Assembly (NCBI GenBank): GCA_002389645.1
Contig: DGQE01000003.1
Location: 37,610-101,609 of the forward strand
DNA from: Flavobacteriales bacterium UBA4422
Lineage (GTDB): Bacteria; Bacteroidota; Bacteroidia; Flavobacteriales_G; Salibacteraceae
Reading direction: 5' to 3'
Length of the DNA stretch: 64,000 bases
Positions 54,462 through 63,908 of this stretch are shown one piece after another. Numbering within the stretch: the stretch's first letter is position 1; each line of letters opens with the position of its first letter. The translations under genes and the position numbers were made by a program. The notes under the pieces were generated by a model. It was not told where the DNA came from. It was given only the letters and a program-made list of their open reading frames with translations, and ran no database searches.

Positions 54462-54884
54462 ATGCCTTCACTTAGTCCTTTTCACCTGGCCATTCCGGTA
54501 AGCGATTTAGACCAAACCCGCACATTTTACAGAGAAACACTAGGTTGCGAAGAAGGCAGAAGTAGCGACCATTGGGTAGACTTCAACTTCTTTGGGCATC
54601 AGTTAGTACTGCACATAACCGATGTAAAGCAAGCAATTGATTCATCAAATGCAGTAGATGGAAAAGATGTTCCCGTACCACATTTTGGTGTGGTGCTTGG
54701 TTGGGAGGTTTGGAATGACTTGGCAGAACGACTGACACGTCAAGGCATTCAATTCGTAATTGAACCCTACATCCGTTTTAAGGGCAAAATTGGTGAGCAA
54801 GCCACTATGTTCTTTTATGATCCATCAGGAAATGCGCTCGAATTCAAGGCCTTTAAAGACCAAAGCCAGCTTTTCGCCAAATAA
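54462..54884 (+). CDS. VOC-superfamily protein (glyoxalase-like)
   Basis: A 140-residue cytosolic protein of the vicinal oxygen chelate superfamily. It has PFHLAIPVSDLDQTRTFYRETLGC, then HWVDFNFFGHQLVLHI, PHFGVVLGWEVWNDLAERL and FFYDPSGNALEFKAF. The metal ligands His (FHLAI), His (FGHQL) and Glu (NALEFK) are in place, so it is probably a metalloenzyme (dioxygenase or lyase type) with unknown substrate. It is convergent with the yebC-type gene, two bases between stops. Confidence 0.93.
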   Translation: MPSLSPFHLAIPVSDLDQTRTFYRETLGCEEGRSSDHWVDFNFFGHQLVLHITDVKQAIDSSNAVDGKDVPVPHFGVVLGWEVWNDLAERLTRQGIQFVIEPYIRFKGKIGEQATMFFYDPSGNALEFKAFKDQSQLFAK

Positions 54885-54886
54885 GA

Positions 54887-55597
54887 TTAGGCGATGTTGG
54901 TGTACACTGCCTGTACATCATCATCTTCTTCCATCTTGTCGAGCATTTTCTCAATCTCTTCTAATTGCTCATCGCTGAAGTCAACTGGTGATGTAGGAAT
55001 ACGCTGCAAACTCGCCTTTTCGATTTCAATTCCTTTTTCTTCAAATGCAGAACCCATCGAGCCGAAATTGGTATAATCGGCATAGGCATATAGAGTACCT
55101 TCATTCTCAATGATCTCTTCTAGTCCTGAATCAATCAATTCAAATTCGAGTTCTTCCACATCAAGTTCTTCAGGTTTTTCAAACTGAAAAACGGCCTTCC
55201 TATTAAACATGAATTCCAATGAACCGCTAGGCACTAAGCTACCGCCTGACTTGGTGAAATAATGTTTTACGTTGGCCACGGTGCGCGTAGTATTGTCTGA
55301 AGCACACTCTACAAAAACCAACACTCCATGTGGGCCTTTTCCTTCATAGTTAATCTCAGTATAGTCAGCAGCATCCTTCCCTTCAGCACGTTTTATAGCC
55401 GACTCAATATTGTCTTTAGGCATGTTTTGTGCTTTCGCATTCTGAATGGCTGTGCGCAACGATGCGTTCATATCTGGATCACCTCCACCCTCTTTAGCAG
55501 CCATGGTTATGGCTTTTGCCAACTTTGGAAATATGCGAGACATCTTATCCCACCTCTTTTCTTTGGCTGCTCTTCTATACTCAAACGCTCTTCCCAT
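54887..55597 (-). CDS. YebC/PmpR-family regulator (TACO1 family)
   Basis: A 236-residue protein starting MGRAFEYRRAAKEKRWDKMSRIFPKLAKAITMAAKEGGGDPDMN, the YebC signature, with KDNIESAIKRAEG and YEGKGPHGVLVFVECASDN. Members were named as transcriptional regulators; recent work shows YebC relieves ribosome stalling at proline stretches. The C-terminal half is acidic. Single-gene unit between convergent VOC and divergent lipoprotein genes. Confidence 0.96.
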   Translation of the reverse strand: MGRAFEYRRAAKEKRWDKMSRIFPKLAKAITMAAKEGGGDPDMNASLRTAIQNAKAQNMPKDNIESAIKRAEGKDAADYTEINYEGKGPHGVLVFVECASDNTTRTVANVKHYFTKSGGSLVPSGSLEFMFNRKAVFQFEKPEELDVEELEFELIDSGLEEIIENEGTLYAYADYTNFGSMGSAFEEKGIEIEKASLQRIPTSPVDFSDEQLEEIEKMLDKMEEDDDVQAVYTNIA

Positions 55598-55695
55598 GAT
55601 GATTCAAAATTAGATGACGAAAATAATGACTTGAATTTTTCTTGAACATAATATTTGATTCAACAATTGCGTTTTCCTGAAAAACTTAAAAACAC

Positions 55696-56130
55696 ATGAA
55701 ACTACACACCGCAATTCTATTCTCAATTGGCATCATCGTATTATCCTCATGTCAAAAACTAAACGAAAGTGTTCAAGGTTATTTCTTCATTCAAAACACA
55801 GAAGGAGAAGAATATTCACTAAAAATTAACGGCAAAGAAGTAGGTGTTTTAGCAGAAAGCAACATCATCCCCTTGGAATGTATAGACTCTACCCTGATTC
55901 AAACAACCATGTACACCATAGATACTAAGAAGAATGAGTATGAATTAAAAAACTCAAAAGGTGAATTAGTGGCTGTTGGAAAGTTTAAAATAACCGACAA
56001 AAGTTTGTCCATGACTGGAGATAAGGACTTAGGGGTAACACACATTAGTAGCTCTAAAAACTCACTTATTATGGGATTTAATGTTGATGCTCCAACACCA
56101 GAATACTTGAGTCAGTGTTTGCAAGAGTAG
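55696..56130 (+). CDS. Lipoprotein of unknown function
   Basis: A 144-residue lipoprotein (lipobox VLSSC, Cys19). The mature part is small and beta-rich (SVQGYFFIQNTEGEEYSLKINGKEVG ... FKITDKSLSMTGDKDLGVTHI) with one Cys near the C-terminus. No family recognised. Upstream, TTG at 55631 and AATATTTG at 55650 resemble a Bacteroidota promoter with one mismatch and short spacing. Confidence 0.8.
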   Translation: MKLHTAILFSIGIIVLSSCQKLNESVQGYFFIQNTEGEEYSLKINGKEVGVLAESNIIPLECIDSTLIQTTMYTIDTKKNEYELKNSKGELVAVGKFKITDKSLSMTGDKDLGVTHISSSKNSLIMGFNVDAPTPEYLSQCLQE

Positions 56131-56202
56131 CTCTCTCTTAACGACTATTCTAAGCGCTACTTTGGGCTTTAAGCCTATACTTGCACTAAGAATTTTACCG
56201 CA

Positions 56203-57348
56203 TTGAAAATCGTAGCAAAAACCCTTTTTGGCCTTGAATCTGTTTTATCTGATGAACTCAAATCATTGGGTGCCAAAAACATCGTTCCACTTAATCGAGC
56301 TGTGCAATTTGACGGAGATCAGGAGTTACTCTATCGTTGCAACTTGGCTTCACGCCTAGCATTGCGCTTCCTTGTTCCGATTACCCATTTTCAAGCGCAT
56401 AATGATCGACATCTATACTCGCTGGCGGGCAAAGTAAATTGGGAGAAATACCTTACGCTAGATCAAACGTTTGTCATTGATAGCACTGCCAACAGCACGC
56501 GGTTCACACATTCGCAATATGCCGCTCAAAAAGTGAAGGACGCTATTGTTGATCAGTTCAAAGAAAAAACCGGCAAACGACCTTCTGTAAGTGTTGCAAA
56601 TCCTGATGTGCGCATCAACCTGCACATATCAGAAAATGATGTCGATATTTCGTTAGACAGTTCGGGGGAAAGCTTGGAGAAGCGCGGCTACCGCACTGAA
56701 AGCAACGAAGCTCCGATGAGCGAAGTATTGGCCGCAGCCATGGTGAAGTTCAGTAGGTGGGATGAGAAAGAACCGCTTTTAGATGCAATGACTGGATCAG
56801 GTACAATTGCTATTGAAGCTGCTTTGATCGCCACCAATACAGCTCCAGGATTACACCGACCATTTGCCTTTCAAAACTGGGCCGATTATGACTCTGGCTT
56901 ATTCGATCGCTTACAGTTTGAATTGAGAAGCGCTATCACTCCCATTAGTGACAAGATTTTGGCCAGAGACATTGACGAATCAACCATTTCGGTTGCTAAA
57001 AGAAACGCTGTGCGCGCTGGCGTTATTGACGATATTTCATTTGAATGCATAGATTTTACAGCTTCGGACCCAGTTACAGAATCTGCACTAATCTTGATGA
57101 ACCCGCCTTATGGTGAACGACTAGATGAACCTGAAGAAATGATCGAATTTTACCATGAAATTGGATTTCGATTAAAGCACAATTATGCCAATCACACAGT
57201 GTGGGTGATCAGCTCAAACCTGCCTGCCATGAAACGGCTTGGCCTAAAACCTGATGAGCGCATAAAGGTGTTTAATGGATCATTGGAGTGCCGCTTGAAC
57301 AAATACTCTTTGTTCAAGGGCAAAAGGATCGACCATATCAAGGAATAA
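56203..57348 (+). CDS. THUMP-domain class I RNA methyltransferase (RlmL N-terminal / YpsC-like)
   Basis: 381 residues, start codon TTG. The N-terminal THUMP domain (about 1-155: MKIVAKTLFGLESVLSDELKSLGA, then DVRINLHISENDVDISLDSSGESLEKRGYR) binds RNA. The methyltransferase domain has LLDAMTGSGTIAIEAALIA (SAM site), ARDIDESTISVAKRNA and the catalytic LMNPPYGERL (NPPY). It is expected to make N2-methylguanine in 23S rRNA (G2445 in E. coli). Directly behind its stop lies an orphan barrel fragment (see next entry). Confidence 0.95.
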   Translation: MKIVAKTLFGLESVLSDELKSLGAKNIVPLNRAVQFDGDQELLYRCNLASRLALRFLVPITHFQAHNDRHLYSLAGKVNWEKYLTLDQTFVIDSTANSTRFTHSQYAAQKVKDAIVDQFKEKTGKRPSVSVANPDVRINLHISENDVDISLDSSGESLEKRGYRTESNEAPMSEVLAAAMVKFSRWDEKEPLLDAMTGSGTIAIEAALIATNTAPGLHRPFAFQNWADYDSGLFDRLQFELRSAITPISDKILARDIDESTISVAKRNAVRAGVIDDISFECIDFTASDPVTESALILMNPPYGERLDEPEEMIEFYHEIGFRLKHNYANHTVWVISSNLPAMKRLGLKPDERIKVFNGSLECRLNKYSLFKGKRIDHIKE

Positions 57349-57349
57349 C

Positions 57350-57550
57350 CTATTCTCTACAATACCCAACTCTGTTCATTTGGGATACCATTTCGCATTC
57401 TTTAAGAAACGTTTTTTCGTTGAACCGCAGGTTCATGTCAACCAGTGGATGTTTGATAACAACTCGCCTGCAGGATTTAAAGAGTTTGACGATAAATATG
57501 GAAACGTTTTTCCTTTTGAGCCTAACCTTTATTTAGGGTTTAAATTTTAA
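57350..57550 (+). pseudogene. C-terminal remnant of an outer-membrane beta-barrel protein
   Basis: The frame of the TAA at 57548-57550 reads upstream without a stop as SVHLGYHFAFFKKRFFVEP, QVHVNQWMFDNNSPAGF, KEFDDKYGNVFPFEPNLY and LGFKF. The alternating strands and the terminal Phe are typical of an outer-membrane barrel end. There is no start codon, signal peptide or body upstream; the frame runs straight into the end of the methyltransferase gene. This is best read as the surviving 3' end of a deleted gene. Confidence 0.7.
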
Positions 57551-57556
57551 ATTATT

Positions 57557-57596
57557 GTCTGACAAGCCAAGACATAAAGTTCCTGGCTTGTCAGAC
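57557..57596. repeat. 13-bp perfect inverted repeat (hairpin)
   Basis: GTCTGACAAGCCA / TGGCTTGTCAGAC pair perfectly around a 14-base loop, seven bases after the barrel remnant. There is no real T-run (TTTAAG follows), so it is a weak terminator at best; it may be the former terminator of the lost barrel gene. The alpha/beta hydrolase gene starts 32 bases later. Confidence 0.75.
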
Positions 57597-57628
57597 TTTA
57601 AGAACAAAGCAACGCTTAAAATAAAAAG

Positions 57629-58492
57629 ATGAAATCATTCTTCAATTCCGAACAAGGAAAACTGGACATTTTGAGGCTTTATGATGAAAAACTAAAGGAG
57701 CTAAATACTGACTTTGAGTGCATACAAGTTCAAACGAGCTTCGGAAAAACAAATATCATAGCCACAGGAGATGCATCAAATCCGCCCATGATCATCATTC
57801 ATGGTTCAAATGGTTGTGCACCCATTGCGTTGGAAACGTATCCGAACCTAAGCAAATCGTTCAGAGTGTTTGCGGTTGATGTGATTGCTCAACCGAACAA
57901 AAGTGCAGAAACCAGACCGAGCATGAAAGATGATGCTTACGGAAAGTGGATGAATGAAGTCATTGATCAACTCAATATAACAGATGTGACGCTTGCTGGT
58001 TTTTCGTTTGGTGGATTAATCATTCTAAAAACGTTGGAGAATGATGAAAGCAAAATCAAGGAGGTGTTCCTGTCAGCGCCCGCTTATATTGTAAATGGAA
58101 ACCCGTTAAAAGCGCTGTTTAAAATCTTCATTCCCATGAGGAGATACATGTGGTCTGGTAACCCCAAATTCGTAGAAGCGTTTTTGAAAGAGGTCTTTAC
58201 AGATAGGGATGAATTTGCCATCAAATACCTGTCAAAAGTGTTCTTGCATTTTAAGATGGATTTCACACCTGTGCCCATAATAGACACGAAAAAGGCAAAG
58301 CTTATAAAAACACCTCTAACGCTGATTGCGGCAAAAGAAGATGCAATGTTTCCAGGCGAGAAAATGATAAAACGAGCTTCTAAAATATTCCCTTCACTTA
58401 AGAAGCATGCACTACTTGAAAATTCCAAACACGTTCAATCCAAAGAAGACAACGCGAATATTGAACGCATAATTTTGGAAGGGCTCAAATAA
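57629..58492 (+). CDS. Alpha/beta hydrolase
   Basis: A 287-residue cytosolic alpha/beta-hydrolase-fold protein. It has PPMIIIHGSNGCAP (oxyanion hole region), VTLAGFSFGGLIILK with the nucleophile Ser in G-F-S-F-G, a cap region with IPMRRYMWSG, TLIAAKEDAMFPGEK with the acid Asp, and LLENSKHVQSKED with the catalytic His. Substrate not assignable; the closest look-alikes are small esterases or C-C hydrolases. Stand-alone gene after a hairpin. Confidence 0.92.
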   Translation: MKSFFNSEQGKLDILRLYDEKLKELNTDFECIQVQTSFGKTNIIATGDASNPPMIIIHGSNGCAPIALETYPNLSKSFRVFAVDVIAQPNKSAETRPSMKDDAYGKWMNEVIDQLNITDVTLAGFSFGGLIILKTLENDESKIKEVFLSAPAYIVNGNPLKALFKIFIPMRRYMWSGNPKFVEAFLKEVFTDRDEFAIKYLSKVFLHFKMDFTPVPIIDTKKAKLIKTPLTLIAAKEDAMFPGEKMIKRASKIFPSLKKHALLENSKHVQSKEDNANIERIILEGLK

Positions 58493-58587
58493 TTTCAAGA
58501 CCACTTTCAAAAAGCAACTATAAAACCCTCTACAGCCCATTGGAAAAATACTCTTAAGAATTGGTCTCTTAATCGGGTCTATAATAA

Positions 58588-58992
58588 CTACTTTTTCAAA
58601 CGGTCTTCAATATCCTTCAAATGAAGACGCAGCGCATAAATAGAAATTTGAATCTCTTTAATAAGCAAAGCCAAGGAAAGGATCAGCAATACCAATGCTA
58701 GGCCAAAAACCCAAATAGCCAATACTTGAAGCTTCACATAAATGAGAAACATAGTAAGCACACATAGTAAAAGACTAGAAATTCCGAAAATCTGCATGTA
58801 GCGCGTCAAATTTAGCCTCAACTTTAAATTCCTGATTTGCTCAATAAGTGAATCATCTTTTTTCTCTAAGTACTTATCTTTCAAACTCCTGACAACCGAT
58901 GCATAGGCTAAAAAACGATTTGTATAAGCCAACATTATCAAAGAAATAGCCGAGAATAAAAGTGCTGGTGTGGTTAGTGTTAATTCTTCCAT
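58588..58992 (-). CDS. DUF2721-family membrane protein
   Basis: About 134 residues with three hydrophobic segments: LTLTTPALLFSAISLIMLAYTNRFL, YMQIFGISSLLLCVLTMFLIY and IWVFGLALVLLILSLALLI, separated by a charged helix (VRSLKDKYLEKKDDSLIEQIRNLKLRL). The layout fits the DUF2721 family of small inner-membrane proteins, whose function is unknown. I placed the start at MEELTLT; the preceding in-frame ATG adds 19 residues outside the family. It lies 69 bases downstream of the GH78 gene on the same strand. Confidence 0.85.
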   Translation of the reverse strand: MEELTLTTPALLFSAISLIMLAYTNRFLAYASVVRSLKDKYLEKKDDSLIEQIRNLKLRLNLTRYMQIFGISSLLLCVLTMFLIYVKLQVLAIWVFGLALVLLILSLALLIKEIQISIYALRLHLKDIEDRLKK

Positions 58993-59061
58993 ATGGATGA
59001 TTAAAAAGTAAAATGACGAAGCCTTCAATCGAGTTTCAAAGATCACCAATTTAACTTAAAA

Positions 59062-61818
59062 CTAAGGCTGCATAAAGTCCGAAGTGAAACTATAGCTTCC
59101 TGAACTGATCTGGATCACTGTGGTATTGGCATCAGATTTAAACATCTGGAATTCATTCAAGGAAGAAACATGCTGTCCGCTCTCTTTAATACTGTTTGCA
59201 TTATTAGTTGGTAAATAAACCTTGGCAAAAGTATTAGCCGGAATGCTCACCTCAAGCTTAAACACTCCATCTTTCACTTCCCAAGCTGAAGAGATTAGCC
59301 CACGTATGGACTTATATCTTGCAGATGCATGACTAAGTCCACCGCCTGGTTTTGGATGGATCACGATTTTCTTAAATCCTCCACTGTCAGATTGAATACC
59401 AACAATAGTTGAGTACATCCACTCACCTATTGAACCATAGGCGTAATGATTGAATGAATTGATATCGTCATCAACAAATCCATTCTCTCGGGAATAGCCA
59501 TCCCACCTTTCCCAGATGGTGGTAGCTCCATTTTTGATATGATGACCCCAAGAAGGGAAATCCGTCTTCTGTAAAAGCTTGTAGGCTAAATCTAAATGTC
59601 CATTTTCAGCAAGTGTCCTCAGCAATAAGTGTGTGCCAAGAATACCAGTGCTTAATGAAGAATCACGATCAGTGATATCCTTGATAAGATGACCCATCAA
59701 TACTGGACGTAATGAGTCGGGAACCAAGTCAAAAGCCAGAGCCATCAAATAGCCAGTTTGTGTGCGGCCTTCAACATGACCGCTGTCATCCATTAGATTT
59801 TCATTGAATGATTGCTTAATCTTTCCTGAAAGAACATTGTACTTTTTAACATCTACATCAAGACCGAGCTCAACTGCAATTTTAGCCATAAGATCAGCAC
59901 TTCGTTTAAAATATGCGGTAGCCACAACTTGTGTAGGTGTCTCGCTCTCAACATTTTGCCAATCACCAAAGCTTAAAAGTGTACTGAGTCCATTATCACT
60001 TTCTGATTCTGTGAACTTTAGCCACCTTTCCATCGTATCGTAATGGTTTGAAATAGTTTGCGTATCACCATAGATCTGGAAAAATTGCCACGGACATATT
60101 ACCACTGCATCTCCCCATCCAGCAGCATAAGTTACGCGAACATAGGGCGCTGTGCTAGATAATCGCCCTTCTCCAAACCTCGCATCCGCAACATCAACCA
60201 ACCACTTGGTATAAAATGGTGCTACATCCATATTATAACTCGCTGTGCGCATAAATAACTGGGCATCACCAAGCCAACCTGCACGCTCATCGCGCTGAGG
60301 ACAATCAGTCGGTACTTCAAAATAATTAGAACGTTGACTCCACAAGATGTTTTTGTAAATCTTATTCACGAGCGCGCTCGAAGAAGTGAAGTCCCCAGTG
60401 CGCTCAAGGTCCGAATGCAGAACAACTCCTGTAATATCTTCTATACTTGGAGGATTCGAGCAACCGGTTATCTCAACATATTGATACCCGTGATACGTAA
60501 ACCTAGGCTCCCATATTTCTTCTCCATTACCCTTTGAAATAAACAAATCTGAAGCCCTCGCACCTCGAAGGTTTCGTGTATATAGACTACTATCCTTTTT
60601 TAGCTTTTCAGCGAAGCGCATAGCGATTGAATCACCTTTTTTTGCATTGATTTGAATTTTTGCCCAGCCTGCAAAATTTTGTCCCATGTCAACCACATAA
60701 ACACCGGGCCGAGTTTCAAAGACATCAACCGGCTTAATCTCTTCCGTTCTTTGAACAGTAACTCCAGGATAGGCATGCAGTTGAGCAGTTATTGAATCGC
60801 TTGAAACGACACCCTTCCATCGGCTGTCATCAAACCCATTGACCTTCCAACCTTCGGGCTCTAATCTAGCATCATAAGTTTCTCCGGCCTGCATGTCCGC
60901 TTCACGCAGTGCGCCATATGCAGCTTTCCAACTCTCATCGGTTACGATCATCATAGAATCACGCCCCTCAAACTGAAACTCAAACTGTGCCTTTAAACGC
61001 AAGTGTTGACCATAATAGTGCTGCCCCTTGTTCGCAATATTTCCCGCATACCAGCCGTCAGCAAGGATAACAGCAATGGTGTTTTTACCACTTTCAAGTA
61101 AGCTACCAATATCGTATGTGTTGTAGTAAATACGCTTGTTATAATCTGTCCATCCTGGCGTAAAATAGTCTTCCCCTACGCGCTCTCCGTTGATATGCAG
61201 CTCATAAAGTCCCAATGCAGTGATATAAACCTTTGCACTTTCAACAGTTTTATCAAGCTCAAACTCCTTTCTTAGATACGGACAAGGCAACGGACGGTAT
61301 TCCTCTTTCCTTTTGATACCGTTTGCCCATGGTTGAGTTCCATATGTGACAGTATCATATAATGCCTCATCGAAACCTATCCATTTAGCATGCCAATCGG
61401 CAGAATCGAGTAATCCCATTGACCATTGAGCTGCAGTACTCCATGAAGAGGCTATTCCGTCTTGATCCCAAATTTTGACCTTCCAGAAGCAATTCACTCT
61501 CGAATTGAGATCTTCTCCTCGATAAGGGATGTTTGCTGTTTCATCGCTATCCACTTTACCAGAGTTCCAGAAATCACCAATACCTTGGTCTAAAAGTTCA
61601 GAACTACTGGCAACCAAGATTTGATATGCCGTTTGAGATTTACGTCTTTCATTGGCCTCAATCTCCCAGCTTAAACGTGGAGCGCTTTCTTCAATGGCTA
61701 ATGGATTATAAAGGTATTCACACCTGAGATTATTCGGCTTAAGATCGGATAGTGGAGTCTCGCATCCGGAATTCAAAAATGATATAAGGACAATAGACTT
61801 AAAGAAAAGACTCTTCAT
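59062..61818 (-). CDS. Alpha-L-rhamnosidase (GH78), lipoprotein
   Basis: 918 residues, lipobox NSGC (Cys19). An N-terminal beta-sandwich domain carries ESAPRLSWEIEANERRKSQTAYQILVASS. The CBM67-like and GH78 alpha/alpha barrel follow: EVPTDCPQRDERAGWLGDAQLFMRTASYNMDVAPFYTKWLVD (catalytic region with Asp and Glu), SFGDWQNVE, ATTIWERWDGYSRENGF and FNHYAYGSIGEWMY. The enzyme removes terminal alpha-L-rhamnose from rhamnogalacturonan or plant and algal glycosides, probably at the cell surface. It is preceded by a small secreted protein gene with a 4-base overlap and a GH28 gene in one operon. Confidence 0.95.
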   Translation of the reverse strand: MKSLFFKSIVLISFLNSGCETPLSDLKPNNLRCEYLYNPLAIEESAPRLSWEIEANERRKSQTAYQILVASSSELLDQGIGDFWNSGKVDSDETANIPYRGEDLNSRVNCFWKVKIWDQDGIASSWSTAAQWSMGLLDSADWHAKWIGFDEALYDTVTYGTQPWANGIKRKEEYRPLPCPYLRKEFELDKTVESAKVYITALGLYELHINGERVGEDYFTPGWTDYNKRIYYNTYDIGSLLESGKNTIAVILADGWYAGNIANKGQHYYGQHLRLKAQFEFQFEGRDSMMIVTDESWKAAYGALREADMQAGETYDARLEPEGWKVNGFDDSRWKGVVSSDSITAQLHAYPGVTVQRTEEIKPVDVFETRPGVYVVDMGQNFAGWAKIQINAKKGDSIAMRFAEKLKKDSSLYTRNLRGARASDLFISKGNGEEIWEPRFTYHGYQYVEITGCSNPPSIEDITGVVLHSDLERTGDFTSSSALVNKIYKNILWSQRSNYFEVPTDCPQRDERAGWLGDAQLFMRTASYNMDVAPFYTKWLVDVADARFGEGRLSSTAPYVRVTYAAGWGDAVVICPWQFFQIYGDTQTISNHYDTMERWLKFTESESDNGLSTLLSFGDWQNVESETPTQVVATAYFKRSADLMAKIAVELGLDVDVKKYNVLSGKIKQSFNENLMDDSGHVEGRTQTGYLMALAFDLVPDSLRPVLMGHLIKDITDRDSSLSTGILGTHLLLRTLAENGHLDLAYKLLQKTDFPSWGHHIKNGATTIWERWDGYSRENGFVDDDINSFNHYAYGSIGEWMYSTIVGIQSDSGGFKKIVIHPKPGGGLSHASARYKSIRGLISSAWEVKDGVFKLEVSIPANTFAKVYLPTNNANSIKESGQHVSSLNEFQMFKSDANTTVIQISSGSYSFTSDFMQP

Positions 61819-62306
61819 CCTTCTCCAGCTTTGAATTCATCGTTCAGTGAAAGGTGATACGTTTTGCCCGTGCGATTTCCAGTTGCTTTGACTTCTCCTT
61901 CTATCTGCCAATTGCCATTAGGCAATACCTTCCCTCGTATTTCACCGGATTCAACGAACTGAATTCCTTTATCTTGGCATCGACAACGCTGAATATATAG
62001 TGTTTGATGTTTTGATAACTCCTCATCCTTGAATTGGAATTCATTCAATGCATTATCTGCTTGAAATGCAATCACCGATTCCGCCACTGAGCTATTGCCT
62101 GGCTCACCAGAATTAGTAGAAATGAATTGAAAAACAAAAAACTCTCCCTCCTTAACTGAATAAGACTGATAGCTTATTGAATCATGCTCGATGCGGCTAT
62201 TCATAAATACCCGTTTTTCATCTACTACATCAAAGCTTTGAGCATTTAGTTGAAGCAGCAGCCCAAAATGCATCATAACCAGCATTATATATCGCGACCA
62301 GACCAC
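61815..62306 (-). CDS. Small secreted protein in the pectin operon
   Basis: 163 residues with a signal peptide (cleaved after NAQ). The start could be GTG, the base right after the GH28 stop (TAG-GTG), giving an Arg-containing n-region, or an ATG 21 bases later. The mature part is beta-rich: EFFVFQFISTNSG, then LYIQRCRCQDKGI, with a Cys-x-Cys, and GNWQIEGEVKATGNRTG. Its ATGA overlap with the GH78 gene and zero gap to GH28 indicate coupling. Function unknown; substrate binding or an enzyme partner is possible. Confidence 0.82.
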   Translation of the reverse strand: MVWSRYIMLVMMHFGLLLQLNAQSFDVVDEKRVFMNSRIEHDSISYQSYSVKEGEFFVFQFISTNSGEPGNSSVAESVIAFQADNALNEFQFKDEELSKHQTLYIQRCRCQDKGIQFVESGEIRGKVLPNGNWQIEGEVKATGNRTGKTYHLSLNDEFKAGEG

Positions 62307-63908
62307 CTAGCGAATGTATTGTATAGATGCTTTATTTATAACATCAGTATCCACACTCAATGCCTTTTGCACATCGCTTAATTCTTGAATGCCTTGTATC
62401 TTGATATCACTACTTTCCGAGCCTGACACCTTGACTACCATTTTTGTAGACGGATCGGCAACATAGTTTTGAATGTTGACATTACTGGTGTTCGATAGTA
62501 TCACAGCGGGACTTTCCGAATCTTCAAGTCCTTGTCGACCTCGAAAATTTAAAATATCCACACCTGAACAATCTGAAATGTATAGCGCACTCCCCCACTT
62601 TTCTTCGGTATGCTGATCATTCCAATCAATATTGCAGTTATTCATAATCAAACCTTTCACATTGGAAGCATAAAATGCATGGTCAGCTCGCTTGTCAGCA
62701 TAATCTTCTTGTTGCATTTCAAGATTAACATTGAAAAACCTGATATCCTGGATGCGCACGCCTTCAGTGCTCTCCAACTTGCTTGTCCCCATTCCTGTGG
62801 CAGAAATGTTTTCGAAAACAACATTCTTAATCAATCCTACTTTTGACTTCGTAGGATGCTTCTTAGTGAGGTAAATCCAAATGGGGTCTCCATTACCCCA
62901 CCAATTGAAATGCCTACGCTTACACTCAATGCTGATGTTTGAAAACACGACATCCTCTACAGTTCCACCATTACGAACCACAATGCTAAGTCCTCGGTTA
63001 GAGTTTAGCACCTGACAATTTTCAAATCGGATGTCTCGAAAGTCCCCAAACGATTCCGTACCTAATTTGAGAGCTGTAGATGAAGATGTTAATACACAGT
63101 TGGAAACACGAATGCTTTCACAAGGGTCTTCATAGCGAGTTTTGATAGCAATAGCATCGTCTCCAGCAGTAATCTTACAGTTTTTGATGGTTACATCTTG
63201 ACACGAGTTAATATCAATTCCGTCTGCATTGACTCCTTGTTCAAGGCTAGAATAAATAAACATATTCTGAATCAGTACTTCTTGACAGCGCACCATGTGT
63301 AGCGTCCAAAACGAGGATTCCACTAATGACGCATCTTCCATGGTGATGTTTTTACAATTGTAAAAAATGAACATGGCAACATCAGGTGGAACGACATAAT
63401 ACCTCTTCATCTCCACCCCAGAATTACGCGCATTTTCCGTGATATCACTAATAAATTCATCCACCTCACGAAGTTCTTCATACACTCTTCGGGCGTTTCC
63501 GTTAATCTCACCTTGTCCTTTCACTCCAATATTTTCAGCACCATTCGCATAAATAAAAACAGGGCGCGTGGCATCTTGCAATGGAGCCCGATAATCATCA
63601 ATATTTCTGCTAGCATATAATGTAGCTTCTGCATCTAAATCAAGCACCACATTATCCTTTAGAATTATCGTTCCGCTCATGTATTCGCCTGGAGGAAAAT
63701 AAACCGTTCCTCCGCCATATTGATAGCAGCTATCGATGGCATTTTGAATAGCTATTGTCGACACTGTATTCGTATCGCCTGAGGTCCCGAAATCAAGAAC
63801 ATTGTAGACACTATCAGTTCTTTGAGCCATTGCACAAACAAGTGACACATTGAAAAAAGGCACCAATATCAGTCTAATAATAATGTTTTTTAAGAGTTTG
63901 ATAATCAT
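62307..63908 (-). CDS. GH28-family glycoside hydrolase (polygalacturonase-like)
   Basis: 533 residues with a signal peptide (cleaved near AMA). Pectin-lyase-like right-handed beta-helix with many NVxIxNC rungs. Opening motifs YNVLDFGTSGDTNTVSTIAIQNAIDSC and GGGTVYFPPGEYMSGTIIL are standard GH28. The catalytic region NADGIDINSC, GDDAIAIKTRYE and RGLSIVVRNGG keeps the acidic residues, while the usual GHG position reads STALKLGTES. This variant subgroup probably acts on rhamnogalacturonan or galacturonan ends. Its ATG is the base after the stop of the upstream gene (TAA-ATG). Confidence 0.93.
   Translation of the reverse strand: MIIKLLKNIIIRLILVPFFNVSLVCAMAQRTDSVYNVLDFGTSGDTNTVSTIAIQNAIDSCYQYGGGTVYFPPGEYMSGTIILKDNVVLDLDAEATLYASRNIDDYRAPLQDATRPVFIYANGAENIGVKGQGEINGNARRVYEELREVDEFISDITENARNSGVEMKRYYVVPPDVAMFIFYNCKNITMEDASLVESSFWTLHMVRCQEVLIQNMFIYSSLEQGVNADGIDINSCQDVTIKNCKITAGDDAIAIKTRYEDPCESIRVSNCVLTSSSTALKLGTESFGDFRDIRFENCQVLNSNRGLSIVVRNGGTVEDVVFSNISIECKRRHFNWWGNGDPIWIYLTKKHPTKSKVGLIKNVVFENISATGMGTSKLESTEGVRIQDIRFFNVNLEMQQEDYADKRADHAFYASNVKGLIMNNCNIDWNDQHTEEKWGSALYISDCSGVDILNFRGRQGLEDSESPAVILSNTSNVNIQNYVADPSTKMVVKVSGSESSDIKIQGIQELSDVQKALSVDTDVINKASIQYIR

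Noticed and set aside
57288..57536. 82-residue open frame overlapping the end of the RNA methyltransferase gene
   Set aside because: Its frame differs from both the methyltransferase and the barrel remnant and its translation has no coherent features; the remnant frame is the meaningful one.
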